Position numbers and translations under genes: made by a program. Below, piece by piece: positions 48,092-62,400 of a DNA stretch of 64,000 bases (the first letter of the stretch is position 1; every line of letters begins with the position of its first letter). The DNA comes from Gorsachius magnificus (lineage: Eukaryota; Chordata; Aves; Pelecaniformes; Ardeidae): positions 13,039,385-13,103,384 of the forward strand of contig CM067084.1 of assembly GCA_034008185.1 (NCBI GenBank), written 5' to 3'. Under the pieces are notes generated by a model that was not told where the DNA came from, ran no database searches, and saw only the letters and a program-made list of their open reading frames with translations.

Positions 48092-48396
48092 AGGTATTCA
48101 TACTGCTGTGGCTGCTCCAGTGCCACCATCCATGCACATCAGTTCATCGATGTGGCAGGCATCTCTCCCATCTGTAGTATAAAGACATCAACAAGACTCG
48201 ATCAGTACTCGAAAATCAGCTGAACCCAGTGCTATGGAAAATAAAGCCACATGGTACAACATGCTTCCTTGTCCAGCTCTACTGATGGACCAGAACCAAA
48301 GACTTCCCCTAAAATGGGAAGCTGAGCAAGATCATCACTGCTTCACTAGAATTGCTGCAATCAGCTATATAAAAACAGGCGACTACTAAAGACTGT

Positions 48397-48454
48397 GTTA
48401 GTCTCCATCTCTTCCCCCAAACATTGTTAGCCTCTGTCTCTTCCCCCAAATATT
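48397..48454 (+). repeat. 29-bp tandem duplication, two copies
   Basis: Two adjacent 29-base units, both with the core TCTCTTCCCCCAAA, differ at four positions. Local duplication with no coding context. Confidence 0.85.
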
Positions 48455-48840
48455 ATTACATGTGCAAAAGCGTCTCTTTAGGTTGCTATAATTCCTGTAT
48501 TTTTGAGAGGAATTCCTATTCTTTTGAGAGGACACTGTCTATACCACAAGGTTTACCATTACAACTACATGCACTGGGAGCGAGGAGGAGAATAAATCAC
48601 TTTGTCAACCCAAATAGCGATAGCAAAATCCCTGGTGTAGAAACAGACTCACTAACAGCTGAGTACTTTTGCAGGCTTGGGTTATGTCATGTGTCATTTT
48701 TTGTACTATGCAAATACTCTGCGTCTCTGCTAGACGGCGTCTCCACCTTCACCGTGTTAACATCGTGACAAATGCTAACATATGTTGCCATAGCCATTCC
48801 GGTGCTGGCGAGGTCAGCATGAATGCTCAGCAACTCTGAC

Positions 48841-48859
48841 TTTTTTTTTTTTTTTTTTT
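48841..48859. repeat. Poly(T) tract, 19 bases
   Basis: Simple homopolymer in intergenic DNA. No TTTATT motif follows it closely. Confidence 0.85.
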
Positions 48860-51800
48860 AATTTGCATCTTTTCTACGAGGAATAGAAAACTCTGACTAG
48901 AGAAGGTGGATTCATTACAATACTTCTCCTTTTCTTCTTTCAGGTATGGGTCAGAGGCAGACAGAGGTTAGACTGGGCTCATAAAAAGACACAGAACATG
49001 CAGAGCATGCTGCAAGAACGGTCTCATTTTCACCATTTGCCCTGTTCTAAGTTAATATGAAAACTATGCGTGATTAATTTTTTAAAAATTGAAAAAGATG
49101 ATGCCTAAGGCATCTCTAATCAACTTGCTGGCAAGGTACATACAATTCTCCTGCAGTCCTGCATGGCAAATAAGCTACACAGAATTTTAATACAGCAATT
49201 ACCGCCTGCCACTTCAAGATAATGATTACCTACCAAGCCATTTAAGATGTGTGGGTATGTTCATCAACAAGAGGGATAAATTGCAAGCTCCTTCAGAAGA
49301 GGAGGCAGCAGAATGAGGTTTTTACCAGCTGAACTACCCCATAACTCTCACAGAGGGTAAAAGAAATCATCGAGGTGGGGTAAACTTACAAGAGAGCATA
49401 TTTATCTGCTACAAGGCCCCTTTACAATGCTCCAGGGTCAGATAATGGCAGCATAACACACACAAGAAACGGGACCACCCATCCACGTAACAACACCTAG
49501 TGTTAAAGTAAAGCCAGTAGTCTGCCAAGTATACCGGCACGGACATATCTTTGGGCAGAGAAAATGTTGATAACTGAGGAAACAACACCGGGAAAAGTGG
49601 AAAAGAGGGTTTGGAGTGCATGCCTATTACAGGGAAAAGAGGAACTTCAAAAAATTGCATCATTTCCCCCTCCTGTGCTTGTCTTTCTGACCTGTCCCTG
49701 AGCTCCTCTGCCTTTCTGACACATCCATATAATCCTTCTGGGCCATAAAAGGCTCTCACAACAAAAAGTGGCGTAGTTTCTTCTGCTTATCTACTATTAC
49801 ACAGCCCAGCTTTAAACCAAGCGCAGCGAGATGGAGAGTCAGAGGTCACTGGTTATTTTTAAGCTCCATCTCTCTAGGAAAAGCTTTTCCCATGGATGTT
49901 AACTATCACTTGAAGTAATTGTGTGTACTCTAGTGTATGTCAAGACGTTATTATGCTAGATCCAATCTATGGCAAGTTTCTCTCTAGCTACACAAAAGTA
50001 ACTCTATATATTATTATGACATAGTGATGGACAAAATTCGGCAGAAAGTCTTGTTTAGGGCAGAAAAATGCAAGAAGCTGCCCTTGAATGGCAAAAATTA
50101 TAACACTACCCATATAAGTTTTGCTAGGCACAATTTGCTCATTCTGGGGACCAGTAGACCCTGGGAACATAAAACAAATCACAAAAGAAACAACTTACTC
50201 CTGCATGCCTCTGCCCCAGCCAAGCAAGGGAGCAGCTAGCTCTGAAAAACAGCCGAGCTTTCTAATGAGTTTCACAATAGCACATAGAAATATTCAGAAA
50301 AAACAAGAGGTGACAGTGAGAAACGTTGTAATGTATCAGAAAACTGCAGGGTTTTTACCCCTGTGGGTAGATGCTGAAATAACAAATTTGTTGCTGTTAG
50401 TCTCCTCTGCATTTTGTTTTTAGAGTATGAACCTGATGTGTGCACAAAATTCTACCGAAGCGTTCAATTCTTGGTACTTTATAATGGAGATATATATATA
50501 AATACATAGCTCTACTTAATATTAATAGGATGAAAACCATTTGAGTTGGAGACAGCATGAAAATGTCTACATGAGAATTTTCACTAGAAATCTCTGAGCG
50601 TGAGATTTGCCCTCCTCCTCTAGACAACTGCAAGAAATTTCTGAAACAGAAACAGAAGCTGGAAGGTCAATTCAGATTCAGAGTTTCAAAAAGATTTTTA
50701 CAGATTTTTCACACTCAATGCAATAAGGAAAGTTCAGTAATTAAGAGAAATAAACGGAAAGTTCTGCTATGAATTAAAAACTGAAAGAGTGCTTTTTGAG
50801 GCAGAAGATCATTGAGTTACAATATACCCAATGGAATTATAATAATACTAATGCTCTTTTCTGTTTATTGGCAGAGTGGGAAATGGGGCAAAACAGGGAA
50901 AAATTGCTGATGGCACAGAAGTAGTAAGAATTATGAGGAAAAAATATCTAAAGTCATAGTAATACTGAAGTATGGGGCAATATGGTGCCAGATGAAAATG
51001 AGTCTAAGCAAATGCCATCTATGAACAGAGATGTCTTATGAATTACTGCAGTTGCAACATCTCAGGACAAAATAAATGAGAAAATTTACGCAGTTAGTGA
51101 GAAAGAGCAATAGAGAGGACTTCTACTCAATGCATAAAAGAGGTCAGAGAAATAATATTCAATGATGTGCTTTAGAATATCCTTCCTGAACATCTCCCAA
51201 AATACACTTTTATTACCATTTGCAGTTTTATGAAGACCCGGAGCTCCATTTCCACTCTACATCTAACGTTTTGATCTCATATACACAACCACACATTGAC
51301 CAGCTCCCAGCTTTGCAAAGAGTCCTTGGCTCTGTTTCTTTCGACAGTTCTGCTCTCACCAGCCTGTTGCCCTCTGAGCATGCCACCACCGACATCGGAA
51401 TTCAATGCAAACATCGCTGACTTTGGAGGAGGTAGTTGCACCAGTACACATAGGATCCGAGGCAGCAGTGGTATGTGGGCAGGAAGTAGCACTTTGTTAA
51501 ACAAATCTGTTGACCGTTTTGATGATACAACACAGCACATCTCCCCAAGTCGTGTCACTTGTGCAGGGCTAGCAGGATTTTACCTTAAAAATGGACTTCT
51601 GCCCTAAGGGCAGTACATATGACTCCGACTACCTAACAGAAGCTGAGACAACTCTAGCACCCTGTCCTTCAGGTTTTTACAACACTACTTTGCAGAATAG
51701 ATCTTCTCTTAAAGCTTGGTTCTTCCTGTGTTTAAAGTCTACTTTAACAACAACACGCAAAACAGGCCAGCAGACAGCATTTTCCAGTTAAAATCTACAG

Positions 51801-54800
51801 TTCAATGCATAGCTTCTGTACTGCTCCTCTGCTGAAAACTCTCTAAATGAGTAAGTGTGGGAGACAGACATTTTATAAGGTTGGAGCATAACACGATACA
51901 TGCCTGCATTCCTCACTCTCCCCTGACAGCTGTCTCGTAACTCAAGTATTCTTTCTGGAAATTACGTATCACTGCATGTCATGAATGTCAGGGCAAAAAG
52001 ATTTGAGACCCATGAGGAAGCATTTCTACCTGTTCCGATTTTGCTGTTAGCACTTTTGTCCATCACACCCTCAAGCATACTTAAAAGCAAAATGAAGATG
52101 TTACAGAATTATTCATCATCTTTATATGTAATTAAACAATACTGTATGTGGCTTTTAAGTTTTACCTCTACTTCTTGTTAAAATTAATATTTTCTTTTTC
52201 ACAGAAATGTCTTCACTAATTTATAGCATAGCAGGAGGAAGTCTTATGAACATTTAATTGTCACGGTCACATTCCCAGCTCTGATCTTTTGGTACTTAAA
52301 ATTGTCTCCCCAAACCCAGTAGTATGCCAAAAGAAGAGGAAAATAGTATCAGAATAGAAGGCAAAGAAAGGGGATCAGCTTAGGCTGCAACTGAGGTCAA
52401 AACATTCAGCAATTCTAAAATTGAAATAACTACAGTAAGAAAAGATATGGAAAAATCCATTGTGCAAGGGAATCTTCAGCCACATATGAATGACCAGAGC
52501 AAAAGGCTAAGCTGTGCAATCACCTTGCTGCTATGGTACGGGATGCCCATGCTAGGAAACTGCTAAAGCACCACCTTTGCGACGACGAGATGGCAGTAAG
52601 TGCTTCTAATCCCGCGTCCTGTGGATAGCCTTTGATAATGAAGTCTCTAACACCCTTGCTGTGCTTTTTTTTTTTTTAATTATTATTATTATTACTATGG
52701 CAGGCAGTGATTTTTTTTTTGTTAACAATGATATTAGGCAATACTGGCACCAGTACTTCTAGCCATAGGACAACGGGAGACTGTAAAGCTATCTACACTC
52801 TGCTTCAATGTAGTGTTGAGATTAGTGCTAGCCAGTTGACACTAGCAGCAGCTTCATCAAAGCCAAATAATTATACAGCTAGCTTCCCTTTAAAATACAT
52901 TTCATAGCTGCTATAGCCTGTTAATAACTTTCTGCAATATGTGAAGTATCTCTGAAAGTCACACGCTAGCCAAAATATGTCTGGTCTCCCTTTAATCCCA
53001 CTGATAAGTTTCCAAAATGATGTTATAAGTTCAATTACATTATTCTTCTGGTAATATAACAGGAGATGAAGGTGGGTATTAAGTCACGACTCAAGTCTGC
53101 AGCTGCACCTCCGTTAGAACATGCTTTTTCAGCACTGATGCAAGGGAAAGATGGTGTCACTTTTAAAAACCAACAGAGAAAGATGGTAAAATCCCAATTA
53201 TTTCCACATACATAAAAATAGAGGCTGTACGAGTCTGAAGTTTCTATTAGCAGGCTTATAAGAGAAGACAGAAATTTAAAAAAAGCATAAAACTAAACAC
53301 AGCTTTATGTGAGTAAAAATTACTGCAAAAGTATAACAAAATCTCTGTGGAGAATAAGAATTTTCCTAAAACAAAGGTCTCTCACTAGTCTAAATGGATG
53401 TGCTAGTCTCATACCTGCAGAAAAAAACCAACCTCCATGTATGCTCATTGATGGGTTGATTTAACTAGTGAATCCCCTGGACTTTTCATGGTGCCCAGAG
53501 AGGGTAATTCGGACCCAGCAAGACTGCTGTCCTTACCACAAAAAACGACAGCCTGTTGAACATGACCGAGTATGTACACCCTCTTTCATTTTGCAAGGTC
53601 GCAAACAGGCTGATGGCAACGCAGGAGAAATTTTTCAAAAAATACTGCCTGTATACCTGTGGGATATGGTGAGCCAAGAGAGAACCTTCCTGCCTTCCAC
53701 CAAGCTGTTGTAGAGTTACCCGCAACAGCTCTTCACTACCACAGAGGCAGTTTTCTACCACAAAAACAAGAGAAAGGACAGTGTCTTATTAAGAGAGAAA
53801 ACTGAAGCTGTCTATTGTCTACACGAACCATCCAAGATCATCATATGCTTTAGGAGCATTTCCCCATCCCAAAGCCACCACTTAGGATTATTCCGAAAAG
53901 CACATCACAGACATTATATAAAATAGCTGGTCTTTCAAAGGAAGAATAAATTCAGAGTCCAGTTAGGATCAATAAAGATTGGGTAGCAACTTTATAAAAT
54001 CAGCCGTGTCAGTGACAGTGCCCTAATTAAATTTCTACTCAGGTAATTGCGGTTCAATGACCGGCAGCTCCTGCAGGGCCCCTGCTCCCTCCTCCCTTCC
54101 CACCTTCTCCATCTCCTCTGTGAAACTTGTCAATGCAGTCACACACTCTTCCGAGACTATTGCATTTCAGGGGTGGTCAAAGTTAACTTTATATAGCTCA
54201 GTCTTTCCATACGCTGTGGAGACTCAGTAAGTTAAAATAAGCACGCCGATATGAGGCTTTTCTCTCAGAAGACACCCTAAACACTTGAAGGAATTACTTT
54301 ATTATCTTTAGACTGTCCTGGGGAAAACTTTTCTCTTTTTAAATTCAAAACTTTTCAATAAAAGAAGAAAAATTCCCAATAGGACAACTTGCATCAAGTT
54401 TTACTCTATGTTTTTCTTAATATTGCCTATCTTATTTTACAAATAGCCTTTTCTTGGGCTCCAAGGCCGAGGAGCTTATGAGCTCCTAGCACATCCCAGT
54501 GCCAGTGGGCTTCACAGATTATTCATGACTACACACTCCCTCCTACCTAGCAACTAAACATCACCATAGACACGCTAAAGAAAGGTACATAAAGTGAAAA
54601 AGCTTAATTGTAACACCTAAAAATCCAGGCTCACTGATACTCTGTTTTGCAGCTGCTTGCTTTCAACTGCTGCTTTCTTTGTATTATACTTGTTTTGGTC
54701 TACACAAGAGGCAAAAATCCTTTCCTACATCAAAGTTATTCTGAAGTAAATCCACGAAAACCTGTGTGGACATAGCACCTCCTGATCTGAAATCAAACTT

Positions 54801-56176
54801 AGGCCCAAAGTCAGGATTTATAAACCTGGTGGTAAAATTTATGGCAGCACTTAAAAATGACACAGTTTAATTAAAATGAGAGATGCTAGGATGGATTTTT
54901 TTCTTCCTTTTTATAGTTTCATGGCCAGACTGCTGCAGTAATTGAGGACTCATCTTATTATTATGGTCTTCATGATAATTATTTTTCTTTGTTTAATGTT
55001 CAAACAAAGTTTCGTTTCCATCTTCCATTTCATTTTACAGATTTTGATCTTACTAGCAGCCTGGAGAGCCTTGTTTAATTCTCCTGCATGTTAGGACCAA
55101 AGAAGAGAACTAATTAAAAAGAAAAACTGGGAAGTACAAAGAAGGTTGGGGGAGGGGGGGGGGAAGGCGGGCAGCACAGCAGCAATTGCCCATAAAGGCA
55201 CACTTAATCAGCAAGCAGAATTATTGAGGTATTATTCCAAGTCGTATTCTCTTACCTGAGCAGTCCTGCCTTTCCTTACTAGGCCTGGAAGTGCGTTTAT
55301 AACTGTATTTTCATAAGGCCCTCACACATCTAAATTTCCTGCACGATGACTTTAAGCCACATTGCACCTTACAGGAGTCCTCACAGTAAGAGTTTGTCCA
55401 AACCCAGGAATTATTTAATGTCACAGGCTCCCCTCTTTCCCCCATTTTGACTGAAAAGCTTCACCCAGCTTTAGAGAGTCTTGCAAGACTAAATCCTTAT
55501 CATTTAAGGCGTTGCTGGAAATGAAGTGATGCATTTGCAGCTTACATCTCCCCTTCTCTTCTGTACATTCACCTTGTTCTAAGGGGGAAAACAATGTTGT
55601 ATCTAGGGAAGCAGTATGTTTGCTGTTTTTATTTCAACATAAAATTTAATTTTAAAATAGGCATAAATGTACACATTTTTTCTGAAAATAAAATGGAATG
55701 GTTTTCTTTGACTACACAAAGGCATAAATGATTGTGTTGGTCAGGCACTTAAACCACCACCCCTCTGTGGCAGACAGTAGTTCTTGGTCAGTTAACTATT
55801 GTATAGGTACTAAGGTAACTTGTAACCTTTTTGCTGTACCATAGCTCTTACATTTTTTTCGGCTATAGCAGCTGTCATCTTATAAGGCAGATTTGATATA
55901 ACGCGGAACCAAAGAGGCGGTTGTTTAAACAACTTCTGGAAACCTTACTGTGATGTTTTCCTATTTATTCCCCTACACTTATCGTAAGAAAAGGCACCGA
56001 ACAGTTCAAAGAGCACATAGCCCCGCTTTGCGAGCTGAAAACCAATACACCATTAAAATCTTCTATTTATTACAGAAATTATGAGTTCCGAGTATGAAAT
56101 ATGCTACAGTTAAAATGTGTCAACCCAGCTATCCTTCCCTTATAGTGGTGATAGCAAAAACATTAGCTCCAAATTT

Positions 56177-56474
56177 CATAGAATCATAGAATGTTTTGGG
56201 TTGGAAGGGACCCCCAGAGGCCATCTAGCCCAACCCCCCTGCAGGGAGCAGGGACACCGCTAACCAGATCAGGTTGCTCAGAGCCCCATCCAACCTGGCC
56301 TTGAATGTTCCCAGGGATGGGGCCTCCACCACCTCTCTGGGCAACATGTTCCAGTGTTTTACCACCCTCATTGTAAAGAATCTCTTCCTTATATCCAGTC
56401 TAAACCTACCCTGTTTTAGTTTAAAACCATTACCCCTTGTCCTGTCACAGCTGGCCTTGCTAAGTTTTAAAAAC
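56177..56474 (-). mobile_element. CR1 LINE fragment of a different subfamily
   Basis: It begins CATAGAATCATAGAATG then TTTTGGGTTGGAAGGGAC and runs through GCCATCTAGCCCAACCCCC and GGGCAACATGTTCCAGTG. The minus-strand reading frame gives [20 protein letters not shown] and [15 protein letters not shown], the end of the CR1 reverse-transcriptase ORF. The leader sequence differs clearly from the other three copies, so it belongs to another subfamily. Homology fades after GCTGGCCTTGCTAAG. Confidence 0.93.
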
Positions 56475-59400
56475 AAGTGCTAGTAGGCATAAAATACTAC
56501 TCTTCCAGTAAGGGAAGAGGAAATCAGAGCCTGTCATACTAAGGAGCTTAATAAAGCAGAAGAAGGGTCAGGAGGTCACTGCTAAATTCTCACTGCTTTA
56601 AGCTGAATTCACACACTCAGGCACTGATACTTTGCCCATCTGCAGTGCTTTCAGGTATCTTCCTGCCTCAGCTGATGTTCCAGCTGGGCACAGGTATCCC
56701 ATAGATCCTTTATCACATCTGCCAACCATACAGAGGTTATATCAGCAGGGATAGGTGTCTACTATAGTTAAGTACCTGAATCGTTTCTCTTTTATCTGTC
56801 TTTCATTGCCTGCAAACCATAAGCTTGTAAAAACCTTCCTCGTAGCAGTACTACTCCTGGTACCGCATCGTCCATCACAGTCCATTGGCACTGGGACACT
56901 CAATATTTTATCTTAGAAAAAGGTCAGATTTCCTCTTCTGGCACTTGTATAACACAATACACCAAAAACGCACATGGCATTTAAGCAGACGGAAGTTAGA
57001 CCATCCTTGAGATCAAGTATATTTAACTCTCAAATTTATGTATCAAATGGGCAAGACTGGGACAGATCACATTGCAAGATGCTTCAGAACAAGGCGTAAT
57101 TTAAAGAATCAAATTGCAGCTTCCATGCCCACGGTCCACCTGCACCCCAACTCCACCAAAAGGAAATCCAGGCACCCAGCATAGCCAGAACTGTGGCATG
57201 TTCCCCCCAGCATCTTGAAAGGGGATCCATTACTCCAGGGCACTCTGCAGAGTTCCTCTGCAAATTTCCCAGATGCCACTCCTTATAACATTCCAATTTT
57301 ATCTCCTGCCTAAAATTAACCCTGATGCCCATGTTCAGAAGGAATAAGAAGATAGATTAGAATTTAGAAAACAAACAGAATTATTCTGCCTAACTACTGG
57401 GGTTTCAGGAGACTCTAGCAGAAATTACCAGCAAAGACACTTGCTTTGAATTACAAAGAGCAACAGGAAGACAGACTTGTTAAGCTTTCAAAATTGCTTT
57501 CATTCCATTTACACCAAAGAAATCACACAGTGCTCAACACTTCTAATTTTCAATCACAGCTAGCCAACCTTGATCCCATGGTCTCTTATTAATTTTTCCT
57601 TCTCGCAGTCCCAAGCAGCTATATTAGTTCACCATTTTAACGTGCTTTCATCCTGCGTAATTTAGATTCCAATGGCCAAACTGAGAACTTCTATTACAGG
57701 TATCACTTAAATTGGATGAAGGGCTTCAGGCTGCTTCTCTTAACAGAGAACAGTTGATCTTTTATTAGTGATATGCTTTTAGATTGTATTTAAGACACTG
57801 TTGCTGTTTTGCATCTAAGAGGCAATTCAGCATCTTTAACATTGCCCAGAGCTAAAAAGTCAGTATGTTAGTGCTGCATTGTAACGTAAATATCACACAG
57901 ATGCAAATCTTTTTCCACAGGCACATCCTGAAACGGAGTGCCCCTCAGCCTTTTCCTTTAGGCAGAGCTATTTATGACCAATTCCATAAACATGCTTTCA
58001 AAGCAAGCGAAGGGAAAGAGGTACCAAGTATTCTTTTTACAGAATAAGGGTACATTCAGAAATAGCTATTGCAGTAATTAATATCCTATTGTCCTAGAGG
58101 TATAGGTGGTAACTCACATGAAAAATCAGGATTAATACATCAGGTTTCTTATCAAGTTATCTTTAATGGCTAGCGAAAGAGAGTAAGACTTGCCACACCT
58201 TGACGGTCTATTTCTTATACAACTGTGGCTGTAGGCCTGTTCCAGCTTATGGAGAGCACAAAATCATTTGCAATTAAAAAGCAGTGTTATTATACTTTAC
58301 AAGATGGTAAACTGAGAAAGGCCAACATTTTCAAGCAAGCCTTGACCTCAGGTAGGTGAATATTCATATCCACAGCTTTCTGCTCCTCAGGCTACTACTT
58401 CTCCTGGGTTTATGACCATTCTGAATTTCACCAAAATGCATATTTAATGGCCAACATTTAGGTTTAGATGACTAAGCTTTGACAGGTCACATAGGGTAGG
58501 CTTCATAACATTCAACTGTAGATTGCACCATAGGCTCTATTAATAGACATCAGAGAAAAAGCCGTTTTTTAGGGCCAGGGTCATCTGACCCGTTTCACCT
58601 TCAGAATGAGATCAGTCATGCCCCAGACATTCATCCTTTTGTCCATTGGCTGCAAATGGAGTCCAGCAGCTTCCGCGGATGGAGACACACCATAGAGGTC
58701 TACATTTGAGCAAATGAATCCCAGCCAAAGAGGCAAAGGGCAAACTCCCACTGTCCAGGGGAGGGCTGGGTGGAGATCCTGGAGCCAGTGGTGACTGAGC
58801 TGGTATATAGCCTGGCAGCGGCAGTGACACACACAGCAAAATTAGTCTGGGATCCAGGAGCAGCAGAGTGCTGCACTCAGGACGGTTAGTTCTGCTTTCC
58901 AGACAACTCTGCCTACAAAGCCACATTCACAAGAAATGCACCTCTGTATCAGGAATTAGTGTCTTATTCCTATTTGTTGAATATAAACAATCCAATACTA
59001 TTCAGCTCCAAGTGAGGCTCACCAATGCTATTTATAATGACTACTTGCTGTCAGAATGCTTTCAGGCATATATTCAAGGTTCAATTATATTTTACATCTC
59101 TAGAAAAAAGATATTATTCATAACACTAAAAAACACATGACAAGAAAATGTAAATAAACGCCCCTTGTACTGCAGAACTGGACTTTTAAAAAACAATGCA
59201 AAGCCTGCATTTCGGTATCTCTGGATAGTTAAGGGTAAACAACAGTTTCATTTTTTCAAATGCCTACTCCTTGACAGCCTGTTAACTTCACAGCTCTAGA
59301 TCATTATACCTCCCTTCTAAAAGAGAGGTCTGCAATCCCACATATCACTTTATGAAAATCCAGGTTAGTTTACAAGACCTCACATTTAAAGTTTTCTGGA

Positions 59401-62400
59401 AGCAAATAAAAACAAACAAACCAAAAAAAGTCCTACCAAGACAAAACAACAGCTAAAAACTTCCCTGTCATAAAGGCCCCTATAAACAAATACTGGAAAA
59501 CAGCAAAACACCCTGTAACAGCACACAATTAAACAAAGTCTTTCAAATGAAAAAAGATTACTTAACCTATTGGGGAAGAGACCGCTGTTATGCTTGGCTG
59601 TGCTTTAAAAGGGAAACATTTTGTAACCAGTGACTTCAACAGAAAAGGTTTTGCTGATCTTCTCTCTCCGGCACTTATGAGCTTCACTTCTATCCACTTT
59701 AGGTGCTCATGGGGGTAGAAACAATAGCTTTTAAGAAGGACTTGAGCAGCATGAGGTTTTATTTTTTAAAAAGTACTTAAGTTTTGAAGCAAAAGGTATT
59801 AATAACTGGTGAACAAAAAGTCCATTCTCTGTATTTGTTCCCTCTAGTCCATTTTAGGGGAATGTGTTCTGGGTGTGACATCACGTAAAATCTAGATGGC
59901 ATTTACTTTAGGGATTAATCCAAACTGTAACAAATTCATTGTAAGTTAAAATCCCTTTGCAAGTTATTTAATGGCTCTAGCAGTTATGTTAAGAGTTTAC
60001 TTACAAAATTAACTTCAGAAACTGTTGAGCTGGAGATCCACGGCAGCAGTTTCCAGAGCAAGTCTGATCACTCCACAAACAGCACTACATCTACAATAAC
60101 TGCCAGGCCTATAAATTTAGCCATTAGAACTTAAGTATAAAAGTGGTGTATTTTGCTCCCAGTACACCACAAAAAAAAGGACTGCGTGTGCCTGTTGTCT
60201 CCTGAGGAAGGACAGAACCGTTCCCTCAAGGTCTGACACCTCACATTGGCATCTAAAGCTTCACCCTTCGGACATCCATTAGGATTAACTACTCGTATGT
60301 CTAAGGATTAGATTTCAAGAAGTAATGAGAAGTAAGACTGAGAATAATGGGGTGAAATGGAGAACAGGAAAACGCGTTAAACATCCTGCTCATGGCCCAT
60401 GTGCTCAAGGGGGGCTGGTAGACTTCTCCTTCATTTTGCTGAGTTTCTTCTGCTCTCACAGAGAAGCTGGAGGTGACCACAGTTACCAACTCACATGCTC
60501 TTCTGGAAGCTTGAACCCTTAAGATATTAAATACCATAACAAAGTGTAACATCTGCCCTGAAAAACAATCCTCACCTGACAGAAGGAGTGACTTTACTGC
60601 TTTGTAGACCTCTTGCACTTGTAATTACCAGAGCTATAGGAAATTAAACACATGCCCTACAACACACTACCCAACATATCAGTGCTCAGCCAAACACTTT
60701 GGGCTGGGAACATTATAAACAAATATCTAGTCCTATAGCAGTTTTTCTCAGCTACTTTAGAATTAATCAGACATTAGTCATATGTTTTGCTGACTACTCG
60801 GCCCTGGCCTTTTCGGGACAGAGCAATTGAGTTTTGCCTACATTTCTATCAGCATCACAAGAGGAGGAACTGGAAGAAAATCTTCTATAGAAAAAAAAAA
60901 TAAGCTCATTTAAAACCCAAATTATTTTTTTTTTTATGTTAAGACATTTCACTGTATTGCAACTGTTTCACATGTGGGGGTTTCTTTCTTACGTGAACAA
61001 TGTATGATAGAATAGCATCCCTAAAAACTAATAAATCAATCCCTCTTGGCCACATTTCTACATTCTTGTCCATTTCTTTGAAATATGGATGATCAGCCTA
61101 GGGTGTAGATCAAAATGTGCAACATATGGACCATATTTTATAACAGGACCCATTCAAACCTAGCAAAACTTTTTTTAAAAAAGTTAGCAAATATCGATCT
61201 CTCTTTGTTGCTTCTGTCTTAATTTCCTGAACTTACCCTTGAAGACTTATGTGTATAAAAGGTGAACAGCTAGAAAATACAGCAGGTGACAATTGGAATT
61301 TTTCATTGTTATAATAGGAAATATGCCTCAGCAAGTCAAGCATTAAGCACTTTCTGGATTTTCTTTTTCCCTGGGGAATGCCTTGCTCTGCAATATACAA
61401 AGGATTATGGTTTGCTTTTATTTAAAAAGAGCAATAAATTCTGCTGTTTGGATCACTGACAACATTACTGAATTTGATGACTTTGTTGTTATTATTTATG
61501 TATCTGTTATTTGTCCATCAGTATCTTCAAACAAACAGAGGTTAAATAATTTAACCTTTTATCTTAACAGAAGGGAAAAAAAGGTGTTTGCCCACTCAAG
61601 ACCTACACAGCTACAAACATCTCGGTGAAAAATTTCCAAGCTTCTAAAAAAGGGTTAGTTCTAGTTTGAAAGGTGATTGGAGTTTTTACATCCTTCTCCT
61701 TTTACAAGTCTGACCGTAATAAGGCACATATCAAGACTGCCACCTGAACAACACATTTTTGAGCTGGGCATATCATCTGCATGCAGAGAAAGCTCTCAGT
61801 CACTGAGTGACAGAGGCTATGGCCATCACTCATCCTTAAAGAAAACTTATTTTCTGTTAATACCTGCAAGTGCTCTGCTAACAGGAATTTCCAAAATCTG
61901 GATTATAATGGCTTCAACATGCTTTACTGATCTATTTTATTTCTTTAATGGAGTGTGGCTAGAAGCAAGATGATCTGTTTTATATAATGTCCTGATCTTC
62001 CCCTAAGCTTGGCAGAATCTCCAGCATAGCTGAAAGTATGGGTGTCTTCTAAAAAATAGATTCTGAAAAGGCTTTTGAAAAATCAGTCTCCAGCTAAAGG
62101 TCACTGAACACCAGTTAAATTATATAAGGGGTCTGGGAATTAAGATTATGCACCTTTGGCTGTTTTCCTGCTTCACAGAATGTGAGAACAATTAATAATG
62201 CAAAGAGCTTACAGTATTTAATGATGCAGAGTGCGTAGCAGAAATACCCATGTAATTTCCAAGATGCTACAACAAAGACTGAGCCATCTGAAGGAGGGAT
62301 GCTCTTCTGCCTGCACAGGACATAGTCTTGTTCCTTCACAATTTTTGAAAGCTCTACCCCACTCACAACTTCTTTCCTGAAGAAGAGGAGACAAACACAA

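Larger units (their letters stand above)
48092..56176. other. Intergenic DNA, no gene recognised
   Basis: It holds the 29-bp tandem duplication, two homopolymer T runs (48841-48859, 52667-52678), a TTATTATTATT stretch near 52680 and a G-rich tract at about 55146-55165. No known exon, RNA gene or transposon was seen. Confidence 0.6.
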
